DNA from: DASRHY01 sp035650275
Lineage (GTDB): Bacteria; Actinomycetota; Actinomycetes; Propionibacteriales; Kribbellaceae
Reading direction: 5' to 3'
NCBI GenBank assembly: GCA_035650275.1
Contig: DASRHY010000040.1
Coordinates: forward strand, 9,250-73,249
Length of the DNA: 64,000 nt
This document shows, piece after piece, positions 15,945-24,826 of the stretch. Made by a program: the position numbers and the translations under genes. A model generated the notes under the pieces. It did no database searches and was not told the DNA's origin. It was given only the letters and a program-made list of their open reading frames with translations. Each line of letters starts with the position of its first letter. The first letter of the stretch is position 1.

Positions 15945-17288
15945 GTGGCACAAAACGGGAGATCGACCGCGCTGCTGACCGACCACTACGAGCTGACCAT
16001 GCTGCAGGCGAGCCTGGCCGACGGTACGGCGCGGCGGCGGTCCGTGTTCGAGCTGTTCGCGCGGCGGCTGCCGTCCGGCCGCCGGTACGGCGTGGTGGCG
16101 GGCGCGAACCGGGTACTGGAGGCGCTGGCCGCGTACCGGTTCGACGACGACGTGATCGGGTTCCTCGCGGACAACGGCGTGGTGGACAAGGCGACCTGCG
16201 ACTGGCTCGCGGACTACCGGTTCAGCGGGGACGTCTGGGGATACGCCGACGGCGAGATCTACTTCCCGGGCTCGCCGGTGCTGGTGGTCGAGTCCAGCTT
16301 CGCCGAGGCCGTCGTACTGGAGACCGTGCTGCTGTCGATCCTGAACCACGACTCCGCGGTCGCCTCGGCCGCGTCCCGGATGACCTGGTGGGCCGGCGGC
16401 CGGCCGTGCATCGAGATGGGCTCGCGGCGCACGCACGAGGAGGCCGGGGTTGCGTCTGCGCTGGCCGCCTGTATCGCGGGGTTCGCGGCGACCTCCAACC
16501 TGGAGGCCGGCCGGCGCTACGGCGTACCTACCACCGGCACCGCCTCGCACGCCTTCACGCTGCTGCACGACACCGAGCGGGACGCGTTCAGCTCGCAGGT
16601 CGCCGCGCTCGGCAAGGGCACGACGCTGCTGATCGACACGTTCGACATCGACGAGGCCGTGAAGATCGCGATCGACCTCACCGGACCCGAGCTCGGCGCG
16701 GTCCGGCTCGACTCGGGCGACCTGCCGTCGCTGGCCGGCCAGGTCCGCGAGCAGCTGGACGCGCTCGGCGCCACCAGGACCCGGATCATCGTGACCAGCG
16801 ACCTGGACGAGTACCAGATCGCGGCGCTGGCGCCGGCACCGGTCGACGGGTACGGCGTGGGTACCTCGCTGGTCACCGGCTCCGGGCACCCGACCTGCGG
16901 TTTCGTCTACAAGCTGGTCTCGCACGAGACCGGGTCCGGCGAGATGATCTCGGTCGCGAAGAAGAGCGCGGACAAGATCTCGATCGGCGGCCGGAAGTTC
17001 GCGCTGCGCCGCCGGGCCGCGAATGGCGTCGCCGAGGCCGAGCTGATCGGCGTCGGCGAGCCGCCGGCCGACGACGGGGACGACCGCGTACTGCTGCAGC
17101 AGCTGGTCTCCGCCGGCGAGATCGTCGGCGCGACGACGTGGCAGCGGGCCCGCGACCATCACCTCCGGGTGCGCGACGAGCTGCCGCGCAGCGCCAGCCA
17201 GCTCAGCCGGGGCGAGCCGGCCATCCCTACCGAGTACATCGGTGACCTGGTCGCCCACAACCCGTTCGCCCGCAGGGAGTCGCGATGA
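15945..17288 (+). CDS. pncB: Nicotinate phosphoribosyltransferase
   Basis: The 447-aa enzyme makes nicotinate mononucleotide from nicotinate and PRPP. Conserved features are LLTDHYELTMLQA near the N-terminus, MGSRRTHEEAG, TGTASHAFTLLHDTE with the catalytic-loop His, DTFDIDEAV, VRLDSGDLPSLA and GVGTSLVTG. Its stop overlaps the MarR gene by ATGA. Together with pncA about 1.4 kb downstream it supplies NAD salvage from nicotinamide. Confidence 0.95.
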   Translation: MAQNGRSTALLTDHYELTMLQASLADGTARRRSVFELFARRLPSGRRYGVVAGANRVLEALAAYRFDDDVIGFLADNGVVDKATCDWLADYRFSGDVWGYADGEIYFPGSPVLVVESSFAEAVVLETVLLSILNHDSAVASAASRMTWWAGGRPCIEMGSRRTHEEAGVASALAACIAGFAATSNLEAGRRYGVPTTGTASHAFTLLHDTERDAFSSQVAALGKGTTLLIDTFDIDEAVKIAIDLTGPELGAVRLDSGDLPSLAGQVREQLDALGATRTRIIVTSDLDEYQIAALAPAPVDGYGVGTSLVTGSGHPTCGFVYKLVSHETGSGEMISVAKKSADKISIGGRKFALRRRAANGVAEAELIGVGEPPADDGDDRVLLQQLVSAGEIVGATTWQRARDHHLRVRDELPRSASQLSRGEPAIPTEYIGDLVAHNPFARRESR

Positions 17289-17764
17289 GCGCCGACAAGG
17301 CCCCGGAACGCAAGTGGTCGCCGGACGCGCCGGCCAGCGCCGTCGACATCCTGATCGCGCTCAAGTTCGCCGAGCGCGCCTCCCGCAAGGCGATCGGCGC
17401 CGAGCTGACCGGCAGCGGCGTGCACATCGGCCAGGAGGTGGTGCTGCAGAAGCTGCTGTACCACGGCTCGCTGCCGGTCGCCCAGCTCGCGAAGGTGCTC
17501 GACGTCGAGGTGCCGACCGCGACCCGGACCACGCAGCGGATGGAGGCGGCCGGCCTGGTCCGCCGGATCCGCGGCGGCGCCGGCACCGACGCCCGGCTGG
17601 TCAGCATCGAGCTCACCGACAAAGGCATCGCGGTCGCCAGGCAGGTCCAGGTGTTACACACCAAGGCCGGCCGCCGGGCGCTGCGTGGCATCGACGCCGA
17701 GCAGCGCAAGCTGCTTCGTAACCTGCTCTGGACCATCACCACCAACCTCGACGACCTGGACTGA
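17285..17764 (+). CDS. MarR-family transcriptional regulator
   Basis: The 159-aa winged-helix protein has a first helical region (SAVDILIALKFAERAS), the recognition helix area LPVAQLAKVLDVEVPTATRTTQRMEAAGLV, and a wing containing ARLVSIELTDKG. It is translationally coupled to pncB. The ligand is unknown. A large TTAGTCGGCTA dyad lies 57 bp past its stop, in front of the SDR gene, and is a plausible target. Confidence 0.85.
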   Translation: MSADKAPERKWSPDAPASAVDILIALKFAERASRKAIGAELTGSGVHIGQEVVLQKLLYHGSLPVAQLAKVLDVEVPTATRTTQRMEAAGLVRRIRGGAGTDARLVSIELTDKGIAVARQVQVLHTKAGRRALRGIDAEQRKLLRNLLWTITTNLDDLD

Positions 17765-17820
17765 TCGACCGTCCTGCCACCCACCGCGTCTGAAGGCGCA
17801 GGGGCTGTTGCGCTGATCTA

Positions 17821-17855
17821 GTTAGTCGGCTAGGTTCTTTGATTAGCCGACTAAC
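17821..17855. promoter_or_regulatory. 12-bp inverted-repeat operator upstream of the SDR gene
   Basis: GTTAGTCGGCTA (17821-17832) and TAGCCGACTAAC (17844-17855) are exact inverted copies separated by 11 bp. Each arm is itself nearly palindromic (TTAGTCGRCTAA type). The second arm ends one base before the ribosome site AAGGGG of the SDR gene. The layout suggests a repressor of the TetR or MarR family. Confidence 0.75.
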
Positions 17856-17870
17856 CAAGGGGTGCACGAG

Positions 17871-18650
17871 ATGGATATGGGACTGAAGGACGCACGCGTG
17901 CTGGTGACCGGCGGGACCGGGAGCATCGGCAGGACGACGGCGCTCACGTTCGCCGCCGAGGGAGCCCGGGTGGCGATCACGTACCGCGGCCGCGAGGACG
18001 TGGCGAAGGCTGTCGCGGACGAGATCGCCGACGCGGGCGGCGAGGCGTACGTCGTACCGATGGACCTGAACGAGCCCTGGTCGGTCGAGGGCGCGGTGGC
18101 AGACACCGTCGAGCGGTGGGGCGGCCTCGACGTCCTGGTCGCGAACGCCGTGAACTGGGGCATGGCGGCCGAGGACTTCGAGGATCGGCCGGACCGGATC
18201 GAGGACACCGAGGGCTGGCTTCCGGTGATCGAGGGGAACCTGCACGGCAACGTCCGGCTGGTCCGGGCGGCCGCGCCGGCGCTCCGGCGGTCCGGGAACG
18301 GTCGCGTGGTGCTGCTCTCGAGCGATATCGCCGACCGCGGGATGCTCGGTGGCTGGGCGTACGGCTCGGCCAAGGCCGGGCTGCACGGCCTCGCGGTCAA
18401 CCTGGCGCCCGACCTCGGCCGGGACGGTGTGCTGGTCAACGTGGTGATGCCGGGCATCACCACCAACGACGGCCACCACCAGGTGATCCCGGACGAGGTG
18501 CTGCCGCTGATCGCCGACAAGTACCCGGCCAAGCGGCTGGCCACGGTGCAGGACGTCGCCGCGACGATCGCGTTCCTGTGCTCGCCGCGCAACGGCGCGG
18601 TCACGGGTGAGATCGTCCGGGTCACCGGCGGGTCGCCGAGCGCGGGCTGA
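17871..18650 (+). CDS. Short-chain dehydrogenase/reductase
   Basis: The 259-aa protein has the SDR cofactor motif TGGTGSIGRTT near residue 15, an NAxN-like ANAVN, and the active-site YGSAK (Tyr-x-x-x-Lys) near residue 165. The C-terminal VTGEIVRVTGG is also typical. Substrate unknown. The ATG at 17871 is 8 nt after AAGGGG. A strong operator dyad just upstream suggests tight induction. Confidence 0.9.
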   Translation: MDMGLKDARVLVTGGTGSIGRTTALTFAAEGARVAITYRGREDVAKAVADEIADAGGEAYVVPMDLNEPWSVEGAVADTVERWGGLDVLVANAVNWGMAAEDFEDRPDRIEDTEGWLPVIEGNLHGNVRLVRAAAPALRRSGNGRVVLLSSDIADRGMLGGWAYGSAKAGLHGLAVNLAPDLGRDGVLVNVVMPGITTNDGHHQVIPDEVLPLIADKYPAKRLATVQDVAATIAFLCSPRNGAVTGEIVRVTGGSPSAG

Positions 18651-18717
18651 CCACCCGGAGGCGCCCGGCGCAGTACCGTGACTCCTGGACGGAGCACTCC
18701 GCGAAGGAGGTCACGGG

Positions 18718-19293
18718 ATGAGCCGGGCGCTGATCGTCGTCGACGTGCAGAACGACTTCTGCGAGGGCGGCAGCCTCGCGGTCGCCGGCGGCGCGGACGT
18801 CGCCTTCCGGATCGGCGAGCTGCTGCACCGGTGGCAGGAGGCCGAGCCCGACGAGCGCACCTACGCGCATGTCGTCGCGACCCGGGACCACCACATCGAC
18901 CCGGGCGACCACTTCTCCGACGCCCCGGACTTCGACTACTCCTGGCCGCGGCACTGTGTCGTCGGCACCGACGGGGTCAGCCTGCACCCGAACCTCGACC
19001 CGCAGCCGTTCGACGCGATCTTCGACAAGGGCGAGTACGGCGCGGCGTACTCGGGCTTCGAGGGCAAGACGCACGACGGGACCGGGCTCGCGGACTGGCT
19101 GCGCGCGCACGACGTGAACAGCGTGGACGTGTGCGGGATCGCCACCGACTACTGCGTCCGGGCTACCGCGCTGGACGCCGTCCGGGCCGGGTTCAGCACG
19201 AGGCTGCTGTCCGACCTGACCGTCGGGGTCGCACCCGAGACCACCGAACGCACGCTCGCCGAGCTGGCCGGCGCCGGGATCCGTGTCGGCTGA
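18718..19293 (+). CDS. pncA: Nicotinamidase
   Basis: The 191-aa isochorismatase-fold enzyme has the complete triad Asp9, Lys104, Cys146 (in IATDYCVRATA). The metal site is in DHHIDPGDHFSD. It deamidates nicotinamide to nicotinate, the PncB substrate, so the two close an NAD salvage route. A strong AAGGAGG lies upstream of the ATG. Confidence 0.95.
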   Translation: MSRALIVVDVQNDFCEGGSLAVAGGADVAFRIGELLHRWQEAEPDERTYAHVVATRDHHIDPGDHFSDAPDFDYSWPRHCVVGTDGVSLHPNLDPQPFDAIFDKGEYGAAYSGFEGKTHDGTGLADWLRAHDVNSVDVCGIATDYCVRATALDAVRAGFSTRLLSDLTVGVAPETTERTLAELAGAGIRVG

Positions 19294-19378
19294 GGTTTCT
19301 CGGTTTTCTTCGTCTTTCTTCGTCACAGCATGGCGATGTACCGCCGCAGTGAGCCATTGAGCGGCCAGGATGGCGGGC

Positions 19379-20137
19379 ATGCGCTTGCAGCCCGTCCGCC
19401 TGGGGAGCCTGATCGTGTCGGCCGTACTCGCGGCCGGCGTACTGGGGCAGGTGTCATCCCCCAGCCCGGCGCGGCAGCCGGCAGCACAGCGGCCGGCCGA
19501 CCAGCCGACCGCGGGCCGGGTCGCGCCGCGACCGAAGCCCAAGGCAACGACCTCACCCAGCCGCAAAACCCGCATGTCGACCCAGCAGACCCGGCACGGG
19601 TCGAAGAAGGTGCTCTACCTGACCTTCGACGACGGGCCGCAGCACATCTGGACCCAAAAGGTGCTCGCGGTGCTGGCCAAGCACCATGCCAGGGCCACGT
19701 TCTTCGCCCTCGGTAAGCAGGTCGCCGATTTCCCCGACCTGCTGCCGAAAGTGCGGGCCGCGGGACACGCGGTCGGCAACCACACGTTCGACCACAAGAA
19801 GCTGACCGAGCTGCCGCTGGCGGAGGTGCGCTGGCAGCTGCGGCACGGGCCGCCGTCACGGTGCTTCCGGCCGCCGTTCCGGGAGACCAACGCGCAGATC
19901 GCTGCGATCGCCGCGTCGTACGGGATGCGGCAGATCCTGTGGACCGCGGACACGCTGGACTGGAAGGAGCCCGGCGCGGAGAAGATCGAGTCGGCGATCA
20001 TGAAAGGCGCGGCGCCGGGTGCGGTGATCCTGCTGCACGATGGCGGCGGCGACAGGTCACAGACAGTCCGGGCGCTCGACCGCGCCCTGACCCGGCTGCG
20101 CGCGAAGGGCTACGAGTTCCGCTCGCTGGACTGCTAA
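19379..20137 (+). CDS. Secreted polysaccharide deacetylase (NodB domain)
   Basis: The 252-aa protein has a signal or membrane-anchor helix (~8-25), a Pro/Lys-rich linker to about residue 75, and a NodB domain with TFDDGP, the metal-binding NHTFDH, the catalytic RPPFRE and LLHDGGGDRSQT. It probably removes N-acetyl groups from peptidoglycan or a related glycan outside the membrane. ATG 19379 has AGGA 8 nt upstream; an ATG at 19370 is possible. Its stop overlaps hmgA tail to tail by four bases. Confidence 0.88.
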   Translation: MRLQPVRLGSLIVSAVLAAGVLGQVSSPSPARQPAAQRPADQPTAGRVAPRPKPKATTSPSRKTRMSTQQTRHGSKKVLYLTFDDGPQHIWTQKVLAVLAKHHARATFFALGKQVADFPDLLPKVRAAGHAVGNHTFDHKKLTELPLAEVRWQLRHGPPSRCFRPPFRETNAQIAAIAASYGMRQILWTADTLDWKEPGAEKIESAIMKGAAPGAVILLHDGGGDRSQTVRALDRALTRLRAKGYEFRSLDC

Positions 20138-21369
20138 CCGATCGAGTACCGGCCCGGGTCGTCGGTGCTGTCCGGGCCGCGGCCCGCCCAGGTCCACGCG
20201 TACACGCCGTCGTCGACCGCCTGGCCGCCCTCGCCGAGCTCCAGCGGACGGAAGGTGTCGACCATCACCGCGAGCTCCTCGAAGCGTTCCGCGCCGAGCG
20301 ACGCCTCGATCGCGGACGGCTGCGGACCGTGCGCGTACCCGCCCGGGTGCAGCGAGACCGAGCCGAGCCCGATCCCGGAACCCTTGCGCGCCTCGTAGTC
20401 GCCGCCGCAGTAGAACATCACCTCGTCGGAGTCGACGTTGGAGTGGTAGTACGGCACCGGCACCGACAGCGGGTGGTAGTCCACCTTGCGAGGGACGAAG
20501 TTGCAGACCACGAAGTTGTAGCCCTCGAACACCTGGTGCACCGGCGGCGGCTGGTGGATCCGCCCGGTGATCGGCTCGAAGTCCGCCACGTTGAACGTGT
20601 ACGCGTACAGGCAGCCGTCCCAGCCGACCACGTCGAACGGGTGCGTGGCGTAGGTCATCCGGCTGCCCACGATGCCGCCCGGCCCGTTGCCGCGGTGCTT
20701 CACCAGCACCTCCACGTCGTTGCCCTCCACAACGAACGGCTCGGCCGGTGCGTGCAGATCGCGCTCGCAGTACGGCGCGTGCTCGAGGAACTGGCCGTAC
20801 CGGCTGAGGTACCGCTTCGGTGGCGCGATGTGGCTGTTCGCCTCGATGCAGTACGCGCCCACGCCGTCCGGTCCGGGCAGCCAGCGGTGCGTGGTCGCGC
20901 GGGGCAGGATCACGTAGTCGCCCTGCCGGGCCTGGAGCACGCCGAACACGGTCTCGACGGTGGCCGACCCCTTCTCGATGTACACGCACTCGTCGCCGGT
21001 CGCGTTCCGGTAGTACGGCGAGACCTCGTCCGCGACGACGTAGGAGATCCGGACGTCAGCGTTGCCGAGCACCAGCCGGCGGTTCTGCACGACGTCGTTG
21101 CCGGCGCCGGGGCCCTCGCCCTTGAACAGGTCGTGCAGCTTGAGGTGCCGGGGCGTGATCGGGTGGTTCGCCATCGTCGTCAGGTCGGGCAGCTCCCAGA
21201 CCCGGGATCCGACGATCGCGGACGGCACGCCGCGGTGGTAGAGCAGCGAGGAGTCGGACGAGAAGCCCTCCTCCCCCATCAGCTCCTCGTAGAACAGGCT
21301 GCCGTCGGGCTGCCGGAACTGGGTGTGCCGCTTCGGCGGCACCTGGCCGATCTGACGGTAGAAGCTCAT
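20134..21369 (-). CDS. hmgA: Homogentisate 1,2-dioxygenase
   Basis: The 411-aa iron enzyme opens the ring of homogentisate to maleylacetoacetate. Characteristic blocks are GDECVYIEKGSATVETVFG, DYVILPRATTHRW, YCIEANSHIAPPKRYLSRYG, HPFDVVGWDG, YHSNVDSDEVMFYCGG and SVSLHPGGYAHGPQP, where the Fe-binding His and Glu residues lie. AAGGAT lies upstream of the ATG. It is divergent from an uncharacterised gene and fahA, with 67 bp between the starts. Confidence 0.95.
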   Translation of the reverse strand: MSFYRQIGQVPPKRHTQFRQPDGSLFYEELMGEEGFSSDSSLLYHRGVPSAIVGSRVWELPDLTTMANHPITPRHLKLHDLFKGEGPGAGNDVVQNRRLVLGNADVRISYVVADEVSPYYRNATGDECVYIEKGSATVETVFGVLQARQGDYVILPRATTHRWLPGPDGVGAYCIEANSHIAPPKRYLSRYGQFLEHAPYCERDLHAPAEPFVVEGNDVEVLVKHRGNGPGGIVGSRMTYATHPFDVVGWDGCLYAYTFNVADFEPITGRIHQPPPVHQVFEGYNFVVCNFVPRKVDYHPLSVPVPYYHSNVDSDEVMFYCGGDYEARKGSGIGLGSVSLHPGGYAHGPQPSAIEASLGAERFEELAVMVDTFRPLELGEGGQAVDDGVYAWTWAGRGPDSTDDPGRYSIG

Positions 21370-21382
21370 GCTGATCCTTGTA

Positions 21383-21405
21383 CGTTTATCGGACGTCAGT
21401 GTCCG
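21383..21405. promoter_or_regulatory. Control region between hmgA and the divergent gene
   Basis: CGGAC (21390-21394) and GTCCG (21401-21405) form a 5-bp dyad with a 6-bp spacer. The overlapping 12-mer CGTTTATCGGAC (21383-21394) recurs exactly at 31014-31025, in front of the secreted protein at 30927. Read on the minus strand it gives GATAAAC, which could be a -10 type element for both minus-strand genes. Confidence 0.4.
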
Positions 21406-21436
21406 CTCACCGAAAGCATCCGCTAGGCTCACGGGC

Positions 21437-22291
21437 ATGTCAACAGCCACCGGCCTGCTGTTCAGCAGGCTTGTCGACGACGCGTCGATGTTCCCGCCCG
21501 GCGACCTCCCGCTCAGTGACGCGGTACCTGCGCACCGCGACCACCGGCAGGCGCCGTACGCCGACCTGGTCGGCGCCTTCGTCTGCACCGACCGCCAGCT
21601 CGCCGACGTCGCCCGGAGGGCGCGCGAGACCGGCACGGGGCCGGTCGGGGTGTCGGTCGTGGTGACCGGTGGAGCCGGTGGGATCGAGCCGGTGGTCAAG
21701 TACGGCGACCGCTCCGACGACGTCGAGGTGGCCGGTGTCGAGATCCGGTTGCGGGACGAGGACGACCTGTCCCGCAACGCGCTCCGGGTGGTCCGGATGT
21801 GCGACTCCTGCATGGACTCCGAGAGCGCGTTCGTCGAGATCGGCATGGAGGGCGGCTGGGAACGCGCGCTGGACGTCATCGCGGACGCCGGGTACGCCGC
21901 GAAGCTGCGCACCGGCGGGCTGGAAGCCGACCTGTTCCCCGGCGCCGCGCAAGTCGCCGAGTTCATCGAGGCCTGCCTGGACCGCGAGGTGCAGTTCAAG
22001 TGCACCGCTGGGCTGCACAACGCGGTCCGGCACACCGCGCCGGACACCGGTTTCGAGCACCACGGCTTCCTGAACGTGCTGCTCGCCACCCGCGCCTCGC
22101 TCGACGGAGCCCCGGCTGACGAGGTCGCCGCCGTGCTGGAGAACCGCGACGGCGCTGACCTCGCCCGGCAGGCCGCGGCGCTGGACGAACCGCAGGCCAA
22201 GGGAGTCCGGCGCTGGTTCACCTCGTTCGGCTCGTGCAGCATCAGCGAGCCGGTGGAGGACCTGACCGGCCTGGGGCTGGTGGAGCTGTGA
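21437..22291 (+). CDS. Uncharacterised protein between hmgA and fahA (TIM-barrel-like)
   Basis: I do not recognise a named family for this 284-aa protein. Alternating strands and helices with a conserved-looking GYAAKLRTGGLEADLFP segment and FKCTAGLHNAVRH (Lys, Thr, His) suggest a (beta-alpha)8 enzyme. MCDSCMDSE near residue 119 could be a thiol site. Its stop overlaps the fahA GTG start (GTGA) and it is divergent from hmgA, so it very probably serves homogentisate breakdown. The expected isomerase step is otherwise missing here. Confidence 0.7.
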   Translation: MSTATGLLFSRLVDDASMFPPGDLPLSDAVPAHRDHRQAPYADLVGAFVCTDRQLADVARRARETGTGPVGVSVVVTGGAGGIEPVVKYGDRSDDVEVAGVEIRLRDEDDLSRNALRVVRMCDSCMDSESAFVEIGMEGGWERALDVIADAGYAAKLRTGGLEADLFPGAAQVAEFIEACLDREVQFKCTAGLHNAVRHTAPDTGFEHHGFLNVLLATRASLDGAPADEVAAVLENRDGADLARQAAALDEPQAKGVRRWFTSFGSCSISEPVEDLTGLGLVEL

Positions 22292-23496
22292 GCTGGATCG
22301 ACGTACCCGAGGGTGCCGCCTTCGGGACCGACACGCTGCCGCTGGGGGTGTTCCGGTACGGCGACCAGCAGCCGCGGGTCGGCGCCGCAGTCGGCGACCG
22401 GGTGATCGACCTGGCGCCGGTCGCCTCGACACTGCGGCCAGAGCTCGCGCCGCACTTCGACCAGCCCGCACTGAACTCATTCCTGGCACTCGGCCGGCCG
22501 GCCTGGCAGTCGACCCGCACGTGGCTGCTCGGCCTGGTCGGCGACCCCGCCGCGCGGGAGACCGTGGAGCCGCACCTGCTGCCGCTGTCCGCGGTGAGCA
22601 TGCTGCTGCCTTTCGAGGTCGCGGACTACGTCGACTTCTACGCCTCCGAGCACCACGCGACCAACCTCGGCCGGCTGTTCCGGCCGGACTCCGAGCCGCT
22701 GCTGCCGAACTGGAGGCATCTTCCGGTCGGGTATCACGGCCGGGCCGGCACCGTCGTGGTGAGCGGCACCGAGATCGTCCGCCCGTCCGGCCAGCGGAAG
22801 CCGCCGAGCGAGCCCGCACCGGTGTTCGGCCCGTCGCAGCGACTGGACATCGAGGTCGAGCTGGGCTTCGTGGTCGGCGCGCCGTCAGCCCTCGGCCGGC
22901 GGGTCCCGGTCGGGGACTTCGCCGAGCACGTGTACGGCGTGGTGCTGGTGAACGACTGGTCCGCGCGGGACCTGCAGGCGTGGGAGTACGTGCCACTCGG
23001 ACCGTTCCTGGGCAAGTCGTTCGCCACCTCGATCTCGCCCTGGGTGGTGCCGCTGGACGCGTTGCAGGCGAGCGTCGTACCGCTGGGTGCACAGGATCCG
23101 CCGGTGCTGCCGTACCTGTCCGGCGAGGACCTGACCGGATACGACCTCACCTTCGAGGTGCGCTGGAACGGTGAGCTGGTCAGCCGGCCGCCGTATGCGC
23201 CGATGTACTGGTCGCCGGCGCAGATGCTGGCGCACCTGACCGTGAACGGCGCGTCGGCACGCACCGGCGACCTGTTCGCGTCCGGCACCGTCAGCGGCCC
23301 GGACCCGGACCAGCGCGGCTCATTCATCGAGCTCACCTGGGGCGGCAAGGAGCCGGTCACCGTCGGCGGCGCGCAGCGCACCTTCCTCGAGGACGGCGAC
23401 GAGGTCACCATCACGGGCTGGGCGAACCGGCCGGACGGCACCCGGATCGGCCTCGGCGAGGTCACTGGACGGATCGCTCCGGGGTCGCGCGGTTGA
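22288..23496 (+). CDS. fahA: Fumarylacetoacetase
   Basis: The 402-aa enzyme hydrolyses fumarylacetoacetate to fumarate and acetoacetate, the last step of tyrosine degradation. It has an N-terminal SH3-like domain. The catalytic core contains DYVDFYASEHHATNLGRLFR, PVGYHGRAGTVVVSGT, DIEVELGFVVG, VNDWSARDLQAWEYVPLGPF and KSFATSISPWV. The GTG start is coupled to the preceding gene. The 3' end overlaps the XRE gene by 35 bp. Confidence 0.95.
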   Translation: MSWIDVPEGAAFGTDTLPLGVFRYGDQQPRVGAAVGDRVIDLAPVASTLRPELAPHFDQPALNSFLALGRPAWQSTRTWLLGLVGDPAARETVEPHLLPLSAVSMLLPFEVADYVDFYASEHHATNLGRLFRPDSEPLLPNWRHLPVGYHGRAGTVVVSGTEIVRPSGQRKPPSEPAPVFGPSQRLDIEVELGFVVGAPSALGRRVPVGDFAEHVYGVVLVNDWSARDLQAWEYVPLGPFLGKSFATSISPWVVPLDALQASVVPLGAQDPPVLPYLSGEDLTGYDLTFEVRWNGELVSRPPYAPMYWSPAQMLAHLTVNGASARTGDLFASGTVSGPDPDQRGSFIELTWGGKEPVTVGGAQRTFLEDGDEVTITGWANRPDGTRIGLGEVTGRIAPGSRG

Positions 23497-24700
23497 CCAG
23501 CAGCCGGAGGTCGGCGAGGGCGGGACGGTGCCGTTCGTTGGCCGGCACCGCGTCAGCGACGTGGGATCCGATCTCGTACAGCATCTGGTTGTGGAACCGC
23601 TCGGGCAGCTCGATCAGCACGCACATCGCGTAGCCGATGCCCTCGCCGATATCGCCGTCGAGCACCATGCAGCGGGCCCGGTGCAGCTGGACCTTGGCCT
23701 GCTCGCGGGCCAGCTCGGGCGGGTACAGGTCGAAGCAGCGGTCCTGGGCGACGTACGCCGCAGCGGTGTCGCCGAGCCTGCTGTGCGTGTAGCTCTCGGT
23801 GTGCCGCAACCGGTACTCCGGCCAGCCGAACAGCGACTGGTCGTCGGCCAGCACCGCGGCCGGCATCCGCTCGGTCAGCGCGGCCAGCTCGCGCAGCGCG
23901 ATCCCGGCCGCGTCGGCGTCGCCCACGAGTGACATCGCCTGCGCCCGCCCCGCGAGCGCTTGGGCCACCCCCGCGCACGGCCGCTTCGTGATCGACAGCG
24001 CCTCCTCGATCAGGCCGAGCACCTGTGGCATCGGACGGTGCTCGTACAGCCCGTTGACGGCGGCCCAGCCACGCACCCAGGCGCGGGTCTCCGGATCGCC
24101 GGACAGGTCGGCGGCGCTCCGTGCGGTCTGCCACCAGCGGCCGGCCGCGCGACGCTGCCCGAGCCCGGCCAGCGTCATCGCCTGGATCACGCCCAGCTGT
24201 CCCGCGGACCGGGCCAGTGCGGTGTTGCGGCCCTTGCGGGCGCCGAGCTGACGCTGCAGCACCAGCAGGTCGGCGGACAGCTCCGGCAGCAGATCGGCCG
24301 GCGCGACGGTGAAGTACTCCCGGGCGTGGGTGGCGACGATCGCCTCCCACTCGTCCGCATCCGGTACGTCGCCGAGCGCCGCGGCGAGCCCCTGCCGGGT
24401 CGCCTCCAGCGACGCCAGCGGCGTACCCACCCCGCCCGCGAGCACGGTCATCGCCTGAAGCACGGCACGGCGCGGTGGGGTCTCCGGCACGTCGCGGGAA
24501 CGGCTGAACAGCCTGGTGAGCTTGGTGCCGGTGCCGAGCGCCTCGTCGCACTGCTGCGCGAGCTTGGCCGACCCGGGCCGCGAGCCGCGCTCGACCTGCG
24601 CGAGGTAGCTGTAGTCGAACGCGACCCGCTCCGCCAGGCTGCGCAGCGAGAGGCCGGCCGCCTGCCGGAGTCGTCGTAGTTCTTCGCCGAAATGGTCCAT
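23462..24700 (-). CDS. XRE-family regulator with C-terminal TPR-like region
   Basis: The 412-aa protein has an N-terminal helix-turn-helix (EELRRLRQAAGLSLRSLAER, then DYSYLAQVERGSRPGS) in residues 5-60. About 340 residues of helical repeat follow, as in streptomycete XRE/TPR regulators. Such proteins usually respond to a small molecule or partner. It is divergent from the methyltransferase at 24827. The frame is open to 24781, but the DNA-binding domain begins at ATG 24700. Confidence 0.85.
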   Translation of the reverse strand: MDHFGEELRRLRQAAGLSLRSLAERVAFDYSYLAQVERGSRPGSAKLAQQCDEALGTGTKLTRLFSRSRDVPETPPRRAVLQAMTVLAGGVGTPLASLEATRQGLAAALGDVPDADEWEAIVATHAREYFTVAPADLLPELSADLLVLQRQLGARKGRNTALARSAGQLGVIQAMTLAGLGQRRAAGRWWQTARSAADLSGDPETRAWVRGWAAVNGLYEHRPMPQVLGLIEEALSITKRPCAGVAQALAGRAQAMSLVGDADAAGIALRELAALTERMPAAVLADDQSLFGWPEYRLRHTESYTHSRLGDTAAAYVAQDRCFDLYPPELAREQAKVQLHRARCMVLDGDIGEGIGYAMCVLIELPERFHNQMLYEIGSHVADAVPANERHRPALADLRLLVNRATPERSVQ

Positions 24701-24826
24701 AGCAGGGACGACTTTCCCGCACCGGGCCGACATCTGTCCGGCGATCTCGTGGGCCTGGTGTGTGCAGATCCAGTTGCCCACGGATCACGCCTGACGATCG
24801 CGCTCCGTGTCGCTGAGGCTACGAGC

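Noticed and set aside
20134..22455. A 773-residue open frame on the minus strand
   Set aside because: Only the part from ATG 21369 is homogentisate dioxygenase. The upstream part is antisense to the 284-aa gene and has shadow composition.
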